The notes under the pieces were generated by a model. The model did not search any database and was not told the origin of the DNA. It worked only from the letters and a program-made list of their open reading frames with translations. Made by a program: the position numbers and the translations under genes. A stretch of DNA of 40,001 nucleotides from an uncultured Lachnospiraceae bacterium (GTDB taxonomy: Bacteria; Bacillota; Clostridia; Lachnospirales; Lachnospiraceae): contig CAJUMC010000028.1 in the NCBI GenBank assembly GCA_910587085.1, forward strand, positions 1-40,001, read 5' to 3'. This document shows positions 18,362 through 25,897 of the stretch, piece after piece. The first letter of the stretch is position 1, and each line of letters opens with the position of its first letter.

Positions 18362-18619
18362 AACTGCAGTTGAACCGGACACCGAGAAGCCGGAAGGACA
18401 GGCTTAGAACCGGGACCGGAACTTGAAATGGCAGATGTCTGAGTGGGCAGGACAGACAAATCGCGGGAAACCCGGACATAGTGAAGTCAGAGAGACCGGC
18501 GGAAATCACCGGAAAACCGCAGATGGCACAAACCGGAGGAGCAAGGGCAGCACAGCCCCGGGAAACCGGAGGCAGAGCCGGCCTGAGAAAAGGGCAGAAA
18601 TGCCGGAAAGGAGCAAACA
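18362..18619 (+). other. Spacer rich in CCGGA motifs
   Basis: A 258-base purine-rich gap with many CCGGA/CCGGAA words. Short open frames across it give Arg/Gly/Thr-rich low-complexity products with no family likeness, so I call no gene. It ends in GGAAAGGAG, the ribosome site of the sigma-like gene. Confidence 0.35.
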
Positions 18620-19612
18620 TTGTCGGAACAGCAGAAATTTATGGAAGCGCTTACACAGCTTGCGGTTTATGCACAGGAAACCGGAAATGTGCTGACAAAA
18701 ACGGAGGTGGAGGAGAGCTTTCGGGACATGTCGCTTTCCGAACAGCAATTTGACTTGATCTACCGTTATCTGTTTGAGAAAAAAATAACGATACAGGGGA
18801 TTCGACTGGAGCTTCCGGCACAGGAGGTACCTGCGCAGAATGCGGCAGTACAGGAGGAGCCTGATTTTGAGCCGCACTGGATGTCGGATGGAGCTGTTTT
18901 CGGGGAGGAAAGCGGAGAAGCAGCATGGGAGGAACAGCCCGGGGAAAGTGCAGAATACGGCGAAGCCGGAGAAAGCGCCGACGCTGCCTGGCCGTTCGGG
19001 ACGGAAGAAACGGGAGCTGCGGAATACAAAAGCAAAGCGGGTTCCGCGGCGGAGGAGCGTGAGGATGCGAGATATCTGCGGCTGTATCTGGAGGAGCTGG
19101 AAAATCTGCCTGCCGTGACCGAAGAGGAGCGGCTTGCCCTGGCGATGCGCCTGCTGGAAGGGGAGGAGGCCGCGCTGGAGCCCCTGCTGAACGCGACGCT
19201 GTGTGAGGTCGTAGAGATCGCCCGAACCTGTCAGGGAAGAGGCGCGCTGCTGGAGGATCTGATTCAGGAGGGAAACATTGGTCTGCTGCAGGCGCTGAAG
19301 GAGCTGACGGGGAGAAAACAGCAGAATGACCCGCTGCGCTGGATTCATGAATATGTGCAGTATGCGGTGGAGCAGTATCTGGAAGAGCAGCTCACAGGGG
19401 CGGAGGCAGAGGAACAGATTGCAGCAAAGCTCGGTCTGCTGCATGAGGCGGCGGAATATCTTGCAGGGGAAAACGGAACGCTGCCGTCGGTGCGCGAACT
19501 GGCAGAGTTTACCAGGTTATCAGAAGATGAAATTGCGGAGCTTGCGAGGCTTTCGAAGGATGCGGATTTTATCGGCGGAGCGGGAACCGCGGCTCATAAT
19601 TCGAGCCTGTAA
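18620..19612 (+). CDS. Sigma-70-derived protein lacking region 4
   Basis: A 330-residue protein starting at TTG, chosen because GGAAAGGAG lies seven bases upstream. An N-terminal helical domain (1-60) is followed by an acidic Glu/Ala-rich linker (about 70-148). A sigma region 1.2-like segment (YLRLYLEELENLPAVTEEE, from about 152) and a clear region 2.1-2.2 core (LLEDLIQEGNIGLLQAL, about 211-227) come next. The stretch where regions 2.3-2.4 melt and read the -10 box is not conserved: the aromatic FSTYATWWIRQAI-type sequence is replaced by DPLRWIHEYVQYAVEQY. A region 3-like helix pair (PSVRELAEFTRLSEDEIAEL) ends the fold. There is no region 4. It likely binds core polymerase through region 2.2 without normal promoter recognition (inference). 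Confidence 0.65.
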   Translation: MSEQQKFMEALTQLAVYAQETGNVLTKTEVEESFRDMSLSEQQFDLIYRYLFEKKITIQGIRLELPAQEVPAQNAAVQEEPDFEPHWMSDGAVFGEESGEAAWEEQPGESAEYGEAGESADAAWPFGTEETGAAEYKSKAGSAAEEREDARYLRLYLEELENLPAVTEEERLALAMRLLEGEEAALEPLLNATLCEVVEIARTCQGRGALLEDLIQEGNIGLLQALKELTGRKQQNDPLRWIHEYVQYAVEQYLEEQLTGAEAEEQIAAKLGLLHEAAEYLAGENGTLPSVRELAEFTRLSEDEIAELARLSKDADFIGGAGTAAHNSSL

Positions 19613-19856
19613 ACCGTACGCGGAAGGCGGATATGGTCTGAACCGGCAGAGAAGCATTCCAAAGTACCCGCCGATTTCTCCATAAAGAGCAATTATTATG
19701 AAGAATTTTTCTTCCGATCCTGTTATACTTCAGAAAAAACCGCATATTCCCTGCATGGTGCCCGGCAGAATATCAAAGCATATCGGACAGCCATGCTTCT
19801 GACGTTTTCCGGCGCCGGATGGGAATCTGCGAAATTCAGGATCAGGAGGCTTCAAG

Positions 19857-20243
19857 ATGGAGGAGAAAAATGCGGCCGGGGAAACGGTTGTCAGGAAAAT
19901 CAAGGAATATATTGAGTCGCACCAAAAGGATGAGCTGTCACTGGACAAAATTGCGGCAGCGCTGAATTACTCCAAATTTTATATGGGCAGAGTATTTGCA
20001 GAAGCAACCGGAACGACAATCTGCAAATATATTCAGGGGCGCAGGCTGGATGCGGCAGCAGAGCAGTTAGTTATAACAAACCGCCCGGTGATCGACATTG
20101 CCCTGGAGGCGGGGTACGGTTCTCCGCAGGCTTTTACACTGGCTTTCCGCCGGTTTTACCGGTGTTCCCCGCGTGCTTACCGCAAAAACAGGATATCTGT
20201 TCCCGGAAAGTCGGAAATGATGGGAGGCAGGCTGGCGGCATGA
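19857..20243 (+). CDS. Minimal AraC-family DNA-binding protein
   Basis: A 128-residue protein that is essentially only the AraC/XylS double helix-turn-helix domain. The first HTH is LSLDKIAAALNYSKFYMGRVF, and the second lies around IDIALEAGYGSPQAFTLAFRRFY, with the family PRAYRK motif after it. No sensor domain is present. GGAGG lies 8 bases before the ATG. The stop overlaps the start of the next gene as ATGA, so translation of the ClpP paralogue is probably coupled to it. It could regulate the pair itself or act as an adaptor. The 245-base gap before it contains a TATACT but no convincing -35. Confidence 0.85.
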   Translation: MEEKNAAGETVVRKIKEYIESHQKDELSLDKIAAALNYSKFYMGRVFAEATGTTICKYIQGRRLDAAAEQLVITNRPVIDIALEAGYGSPQAFTLAFRRFYRCSPRAYRKNRISVPGKSEMMGGRLAA

Positions 20244-20836
20244 GTACCATTCCTTATGTGATCGAACAGACAGGCCGCGGCGAGAGGAGCTGCGATATTT
20301 TTTCAAGGCTGCTGGCCGGACGCATTATTTTTCTGGGGGAGGAGGTAAGCGACGTTTCGGCGCAGCTTGTCGCCGCGCAGCTGCTTTTTCTGGAGGCAGA
20401 GAACCCGGAGAAGGATATCCAGCTCTATATCAACAGCCCCGGCGGTTCGATTACGGCGGGTCTGGCCATCTACGACACCATGCAGTTTGTAAAATGCGAC
20501 GTATCCACCATCTGCATCGGGCTGGCGGCGAGCTTCGGAGCGTTTCTGCTGGCGGGAGGGGCAAAGGGAAAACGCATCGCTCTGCCGAACGCGCAGATTC
20601 TGATCCACCAGCCGGCCATAACCGGAAGCGGCGTGCATGGACAGGCAACGGAGATTAAAATTGTTTCCGATCAGATCCAGAAAAGCAGGCTGCGCTTAAA
20701 CAGGATACTTGCAAAGAATACCGGAAAAAGCGAGGAACAGATTGCGGCGGACACGGAGCGCGATCGCTATATGACGGCGCAGGAGGCGCTGGAATACGGG
20801 CTGATCGACCGGATTCTGGAGAACCGGCAGGGATAA
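20240..20836 (+). CDS. clpP: ClpP-type serine protease subunit (paralogue)
   Basis: A 198-residue ClpP. The N-terminus (IPYVIEQTGRGERSCDIFSRLL) and length are standard. The catalytic triad is intact: Ser98 (GLAASFGAF), His123 (ILIHQP) and probably Asp171 (DTERD). The usual AASMGAF reads AASFGAF, and the loop after HQP has a slightly different sequence (AITGSGVHGQ). It forms a barrel protease fed by a Clp ATPase; none is encoded nearby. The start at 20240 is set by ATGA overlap with the AraC-like gene. The housekeeping clpP is normally beside tig/clpX, so this copy is probably a second paralogue with a specific role. Confidence 0.9.
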   Translation: MSTIPYVIEQTGRGERSCDIFSRLLAGRIIFLGEEVSDVSAQLVAAQLLFLEAENPEKDIQLYINSPGGSITAGLAIYDTMQFVKCDVSTICIGLAASFGAFLLAGGAKGKRIALPNAQILIHQPAITGSGVHGQATEIKIVSDQIQKSRLRLNRILAKNTGKSEEQIAADTERDRYMTAQEALEYGLIDRILENRQG

Positions 20837-20862
20837 TTCCCGCGGCTTGCAGCCCATAACGG

Positions 20863-20906
20863 CACTGCCGGAACCGGCTTTGCGGCCCGTTCCGGCAGTT
20901 TTCTTG
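20863..20906 (+). terminator. Strong terminator after clpP
   Basis: ACTGCCGGAAC and GTTCCGGCAGT pair around CGGCTTTGCGGCCC, followed by TTTTCTT. The inverted repeat may also act on the convergent minus-strand operon, though the minus-side tail is not U-rich. Confidence 0.85.
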
Positions 20907-20951
20907 CGGCCGGCAGCTCAGGCGCCGGTCAAACCGGCACCGCCGCCTGTT

Positions 20952-21653
20952 TTACGGCGCCTCCCGCAGACGGTAGCCAAGCCGCTCGGCCTGCCGGAAA
21001 AACGGGATTTTCTCCGGGATACCGTAACGTTCAGCAATGCCGCAGCGGACGAGCCATTCGTAATTGATGCCGAATCCGTGCGGACGGGTTTCGAGGCGGA
21101 ATCCTTCCAGGTTTCCGTGTTCCTTCAGGTATGTGAGCACAGGCTGATACACCTGCTCCGTATTTTCCTCCAGATAAGATACGCAGTGTTCCAGAATGTA
21201 TTTAATACGGATATCCAGCGAATTGTTTTTTTCCTCCGGAGAGGCCGGATCGGTTTCTGCCGTTTCCAAAAACAGAGGATCGTATATTTTTTCAAAAACC
21301 GCAGGGCTGAGCCTTCTGCCCTGCGGGATCAGTTCCCGTTCCGGGATCTCCCCGTGCCGGAATATCTCCATCCAGGCGATGTTCTCCGCAATCTGAGGGA
21401 TGAAATAAACGGCATTCTCCCGGTTTCCTTTTCTGTAAAAATTTTTCTCCGCCTTATTGAGATAGTAGACGGCTCCGGAAAACCCAAGCAGCATTTCCTG
21501 CAGGCGGTCAGCCGCGCCGACATAAAACGCTTCCTGCATCAGCTCGTCAAGCATGAAATCCGTGGAAAAAAGCTTTGTGCTTTTGTGAAACGCCTTCCAC
21601 ATAAAATCATCCGCGCGGAATGCCCCGATAAATTCTTTGAATGCGGTTTCCAT
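20952..21653 (-). CDS. Unknown protein, last gene of the merR-uvrA operon
   Basis: A 233-residue soluble protein with a helical N-terminal half (FHKSTKLFSTDFMLDELMQEAF) and a C-terminal segment ending FFRQAERLGYRLREAP. No motif I recognise. The mostly helical fold and the YEWLVRCGIAERYGI stretch slightly recall the helical tails of nucleotidyltransferase-like proteins, but I see no catalytic GS..DxD. GAAAGGA precedes the ATG and the gene starts 26 bp after the UvrA-like gene, so it is the third gene of that operon. A role in drug or DNA-damage response is inferred from position only. Confidence 0.65.
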   Translation of the reverse strand: METAFKEFIGAFRADDFMWKAFHKSTKLFSTDFMLDELMQEAFYVGAADRLQEMLLGFSGAVYYLNKAEKNFYRKGNRENAVYFIPQIAENIAWMEIFRHGEIPERELIPQGRRLSPAVFEKIYDPLFLETAETDPASPEEKNNSLDIRIKYILEHCVSYLEENTEQVYQPVLTYLKEHGNLEGFRLETRPHGFGINYEWLVRCGIAERYGIPEKIPFFRQAERLGYRLREAP

Positions 21654-21679
21654 AAAGCTATTCCTTTCGTGGTTCCGTT

Positions 21680-24564
21680 TTATTTTCCCGCCCCCAGACA
21701 GGCTCTTAAATAATCGGCGGTCTTTGTGTCAGCCTCGGCAAGCATCCGTGCCGGCGTACCCGCAAACACCACTTCACCGCCGTGCCTGCCGGCCCCCGGT
21801 CCCAGATCAATAATGCGGTTGGAATTCAGGATTATTTCCGGGTTATGCTCCGATAATACCACGGTGTTTCCGGCCTCTGTAATGCGCCGCATCACCGCAA
21901 GAATCCTGCTGGTATCCGATTTATGCAGGCCGACCGTCGGTTCGTCAAAAAGATAGATCAGATTTTTTTACTGCGGCAGCGGCTCATCTCCCGGGCCAGC
22001 TTCATCCGCTGCACCTCCCCGCCGGAAAGCGTGTTCAGAGGCTGCCCGAGCTGTACGTAGCCCAGCCCGAGACTTAAGATTAGCTCGATTTTATCGGAAA
22101 GCCTTCCGGTATCCTGGAAGAAGTAAAATGCATACTCAAATATCATATCCAGTACCTGTTTGATATTTTTACTATGATATTTTATGGACAGAACCTCTTC
22201 AATATACTGTTGTCCGCGGCATTCGGTGCAGATTGTCCGCGTTTCTCCAAAATACTGAATGTATTTTTCGATATATCCCTTTCCCCTGCACGCGGGGCAG
22301 GCCCCCCTGGAACGGAAAGAAAAATATGATTTGCTGTCTGCCCCGCCGCCGATATCTCCCGCACATTCGGAAAAGAGCGCGCGGATGGTGTCGAACAGAT
22401 CAAGATAGGTTGCCGGAACCGAGGTGTTTTTTCCGGCCGGCGGCGTCTGGTCAACGCAGACCACACCCCGGATCTGCTCCATCCCCTGTATTTCCCGGTA
22501 TCTTCCCGGAACGACGCGGGTGTTCTCCTGAGCGGCGCAGAAGGCTTTGTACAGCACCTCGTACAGAACGGAGCTTTTGCCGGAGCCGGATACGCCCGTC
22601 AGGCAGGTGATTTTTCCGAGCGGTATTTCCACGTCAATATTTTTCAGGTTGTTTGCCTCCATTCCGAGAATTTTCAGAAAGGGAGCATCCGAAACGATAT
22701 CGGGCAAAAAGGCATCTGCTGCCGGGAGACCGTTTCTTTCTGCGGAAAGATATTTCCCGATCAGCGAATCCGGATTTTTCTTCAGTGCCCCGGGCGTTCC
22801 TGCAGCGACAACCTTTCCGCCGTCCGCCCCGGCGCCCGGCCCGAGCTCAATAATATAGTCCGCTGCACGGATAATATCAAGGTTATGTTCGATGGTAATC
22901 ACCGTGCTGCCCTTCTGCAGAAGACGGTCTATGATGCGCAGGATTTTCCGGCTGTCCGAGCCGTGCAGGCCGTCTGTCGGCTCGTCGATGATATAGGTAA
23001 GCCCGACCAGGCCGGAGCCGACCTGATTTGCAAGCCGCAGCCTCTGGTATTCGCCGCCGGAGAGGGAGTCGATGCGCCGGTCAAAGGACAGATAGCCCAG
23101 GCCGATTTCTTCCAGCAGAGCAAGGCGCTCTTTTAGCGCGGCGGCAATTTCCACGGATGCTTCATTTTCCGGCAGCTGCTCCAAAAAGAAGAGAAGCTCC
23201 GAAAACTCCATTTTCCCAAGCTGTGCGAAGGTTTTTCCGGCGAGCAGGGTATAGTCTCTGATTTTTTTCAGGCGCGTGCCGCCGCAGGCCGGACAGGGGA
23301 TTTCGTGCATGTAGGTTTTGAAGAATTGTTCCTGTGCGGGCGTCGGTTCTGCAGGATCGCTCAGCATTTGCCGGTACAGCTCTTCCAGGCGCGTCAGAAT
23401 CCCCTGAAAACGGATCGGCTTCCCCTCCCTTGCCAGATAGTTCGGCAGGGGCTTGTCGTATCCATCCGGCCGCTGCAGCAGAAAGGTTTCCTCCCCGGTG
23501 CCGTACAAGATCAGGGCCTTTGCTTTTTCGGATAGCTGTTCGTAAGGGACATCGAACGGAAAATCGTAATGCCGGGCCAGGCTGTACAGACTCATATACG
23601 AATACGGATAATTCATGGAAAAAATATCCGGGAAAAACGGTCCCTGCCGCAGGGTCTTTTTTGCATTTTTTATAACCTTGGAAGGGTGCACGATTTTCTG
23701 AACACCGCTGCCCAGACACTCCGTGCAGGCGCAGGAGATATGATTGTAGGAAAAATCGGATGCCTCAAAGCCGGCGGCAAGAAAATGGTGCTCCGCGCAG
23801 CCGTACTTCTCGTAAAATGCCCGCGCTCCGGGGGGATCTGCTCCTTCGAAATTGATATAGAAGAAACGATCCCCGTGAGCGGCGGCGTTTTTCAGACAAT
23901 TCACATCGCTTTTGGCAAGCGGGGCGCCGGCCTGAAACCTGCTTTCCGCAACAAGAATATATTCGTCATCTTCCTCTGTGCGGATAACATCCCGGAGGGA
24001 GAGCCGGCGCCCTCCGGAATAGACGGCCCGGAAGCCTCTTTTCCGCAGGGTGTCAAGCTGCTGCTCCCGGCTGCTCCGGCCTGTGAAGAAATAGGGAAAG
24101 CCTGTTTCGACGACCGTGCCCGGCCCGAGTGCTTCGATATCCCTGACCAGGGAGAACAGGCTGCACTGCGGGAACATCCTGCTGCAGCAGGGGCACACGC
24201 ACTGTCCGTGAATAACCATAAGATTCCGGATGCAGGATCCGATGCTGGTAAATGTGCCGATTGTGGAGCGGGGATTATGGTTCGGCTTTATCTGCTTCAG
24301 GCTGATTACCGGGGACAGCCCTTCAATACCTCCGACCTTCGGCTTTTTCATTTTCGTGCTGAAGATCTTTTCGCCGTCCGACATGCAATCCAGCAGTTTC
24401 CGCTGGGCGGTTGCGTAAATAACGTCGTAAGCCAGAGTGGATTTTCCCGAGCCGCTGACGCCGGCGATCACCGTATGCCTCTGATACGGGATTTCCACAT
24501 CAATATTTTTCAGGTTATTTTCGCTTACCTGCGTGAGACGGATTGCGTTTTTGATTTGCGGCAT
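21680..24564 (-). pseudogene. UvrA-like ABC ATPase, frameshifted near its C-terminus
   Basis: A UvrA-family tandem ABC ATPase, about 961 residues if the frame is restored. Both nucleotide-binding sites are recognisable: GVSGSGKS twice, LSGGEYQRLRLA and LSGGEVQRMKLA, and Walker B TYIIDEPTDGLH and YLFDEPTVGLH. Cys pairs (CPACGG, CPACRG, CTECRG) mark zinc modules. AAAGGAGG sets the start at 24564; an upstream in-frame ATG at 24612 lacks one. Reading stops at SRCRSKKI because a run of seven A (21963-21969, T on the + strand) shifts the frame. The last ~95 residues, including the second Walker B, continue in the next frame. Pairing with a MerR/GyrI drug sensor suggests a UvrA2/DrrC-like self-protection role rather than housekeeping excision repair. 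Confidence 0.85.
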
Positions 24565-24671
24565 GGTATCCTCCTTTGATGTATCTGCCTGTGAAAGTAT
24601 ATTTTTCCTCATTTCATTGCCTGCTCCTTTTTCTGCTGCAGCATGTTCTGCCGGGATGGCAGGAGGGGGCG

Positions 24672-25664
24672 TTATTTCGACCTGCGCCGGATCGGCAGCA
24701 TCAGATCAATCTGCCCGGAAAAGGAATCCTCCGGCCAGCCCATATGAGCGGAATGAACCCAGTTCAGATGCTCCTCGAGACATCCGCCCATAATTTCCAG
24801 GCCGAGCTCGCTGTAATTTGCTTCATAGTCGGGATTTTCGTCCACCCACCGCGTAAGGCTTTCCCAGAACTGAAATTCCGGGAACTGTATGGTCAGCACC
24901 GCATACAGACCGCCCTCGAAATGCTTTTTCACCATCGGTGCAGGAAGTTCCATATCGTCCGGGATCGTGACCCAGTCCTCATAGCCGTAAATGCCGCCCT
25001 CCAGGATGTCCGGGTTCGGATGGTTAAAGCCGAACAGTCTGGCATCCGGTTTTATTTCATACAACCGGCTGTCCTGTACGAACTTGCTTACAACATCGCC
25101 GACTTTTTCCTCGGGTCTTTCTCCGATGTACTGATAGGAAGCCACAGTGCAGGGCGGCAGCAGCAGAATTCTTACGTTCAAAGATTTGTTCAGCACTTCC
25201 TCTGCCTTGTTCAGATCATTCATACTTGTATTCTCCTTTATGATTGTTTTCGGAAAGGCAAGCGCGGCAGCCATCTGTGTAAGCGCGGAATCCTCCAGCA
25301 GGTTAAAGCGGGCTTTTATCCTCAGACTTTTGTCCAGATGATCGATAAACTGCCTCAGGATACTGCGGATCAGATCGAGGGAAGCGATTTCTTCGTCCAG
25401 CTGACTGAGATTTTCCTGTAGAAGACGCAGGAATTCGCTCTGAACCTGATCCTGCAGAATAACAGCGATCTGTTTTAAGGGGATGCGCAGCTTCCTCAGA
25501 ATAATGATCTGCTGCAATGCCCGCAGTGCCTCCTCGTCGTAGGTTCGATAGGCGTAATCCTCCCGGTGCGACGTCCGGATAAGCCCCAGTTTTTCGTAAT
25601 GTCTCAGCATCCGCGGCGTGACGCCGTACATTTTTGAAACCTGGCTGATTGTGAGATTTTCCAT
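24672..25664 (-). CDS. MerR-family regulator with GyrI-like effector domain
   Basis: A 330-residue regulator. The N-terminal winged HTH (LTISQVSKMYGVTPRMLRHYEKLGLI) is typical MerR, followed by a long dimerisation helix (about 80-130). A C-terminal GyrI-like/effector-binding domain (about 160-325, rich in aromatic residues such as GIYGYEDW and WVHSAHMGW) is as in BmrR-type multidrug sensors. GAAAGGAG precedes the ATG. It is first in an operon with the UvrA-like gene. The promoter has the long 19-bp spacer with a palindrome that MerR proteins untwist on ligand binding, so it probably activates its own operon in response to a small hydrophobic or DNA-damaging compound. Confidence 0.9.
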   Translation of the reverse strand: MENLTISQVSKMYGVTPRMLRHYEKLGLIRTSHREDYAYRTYDEEALRALQQIIILRKLRIPLKQIAVILQDQVQSEFLRLLQENLSQLDEEIASLDLIRSILRQFIDHLDKSLRIKARFNLLEDSALTQMAAALAFPKTIIKENTSMNDLNKAEEVLNKSLNVRILLLPPCTVASYQYIGERPEEKVGDVVSKFVQDSRLYEIKPDARLFGFNHPNPDILEGGIYGYEDWVTIPDDMELPAPMVKKHFEGGLYAVLTIQFPEFQFWESLTRWVDENPDYEANYSELGLEIMGGCLEEHLNWVHSAHMGWPEDSFSGQIDLMLPIRRRSK

Positions 25665-25687
25665 GGCTTCGGCTCCTTTCTGTGTTT

Positions 25688-25718
25688 ATGATAAAGTATG
25701 ACACCGTGTCAAAGTCAA
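25688..25718 (-). promoter_or_regulatory. MerR-type promoter with 19-bp spacer and operator
   Basis: On the minus strand TTGACT, a 19-bp spacer and TATCAT. The spacer holds a perfect 13-bp palindrome, TGACACGGTGTCA, at 25699-25711. This is the diagnostic layout of MerR-activated promoters and supports self-regulation of the merR-uvrA-unknown operon. Confidence 0.8.
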
Positions 25719-25751
25719 GAGGGAATGTCCATATTTTATAGGAATGTGCTG

Positions 25752-25780
25752 TTGTGTGCAATGGGGGAGTGTGGTATAAT
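25752..25780 (+). promoter_or_regulatory. Promoter of the RT-nitrilase gene
   Basis: TTGTGT, a 17-bp spacer and TATAAT, in divergent orientation to the MerR promoter 34 bp away. A leader of about 110 AT-rich bases follows, with no visible hairpin, so no associated non-coding RNA can be called. Confidence 0.6.
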
Positions 25781-25897
25781 ATCGATATCAATATGGAAAA
25801 TGATAGCACAAAATAATTTGTGTTAAAAAATATTAATATAAAATACGTATATAGATTATTAGAATGGTTCAATAAAAGGAGATAGGAAGAGGTTAGC

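Noticed and set aside
18423..18753. Two 90-codon frames before the sigma-like gene
   Set aside because: Low-complexity Arg/Gly products that run through the real ribosome site and into the next gene.
21955..21975. Programmed -1 frameshift in the UvrA-like gene
   Set aside because: The A7 run is not in the phase of a canonical X XXY YYZ heptamer and no stimulatory structure is evident; an indel is simpler.
23569..24579. 336-codon plus-strand frame inside the UvrA-like gene
   Set aside because: Antisense to conserved ABC ATPase motifs, with no family likeness.
25781..25897. Non-coding RNA partner for the RT, as in DRT2 or retrons
   Set aside because: The AT-rich leader is short and shows no stable stems, and RT-nitrilase systems are not known to need one.
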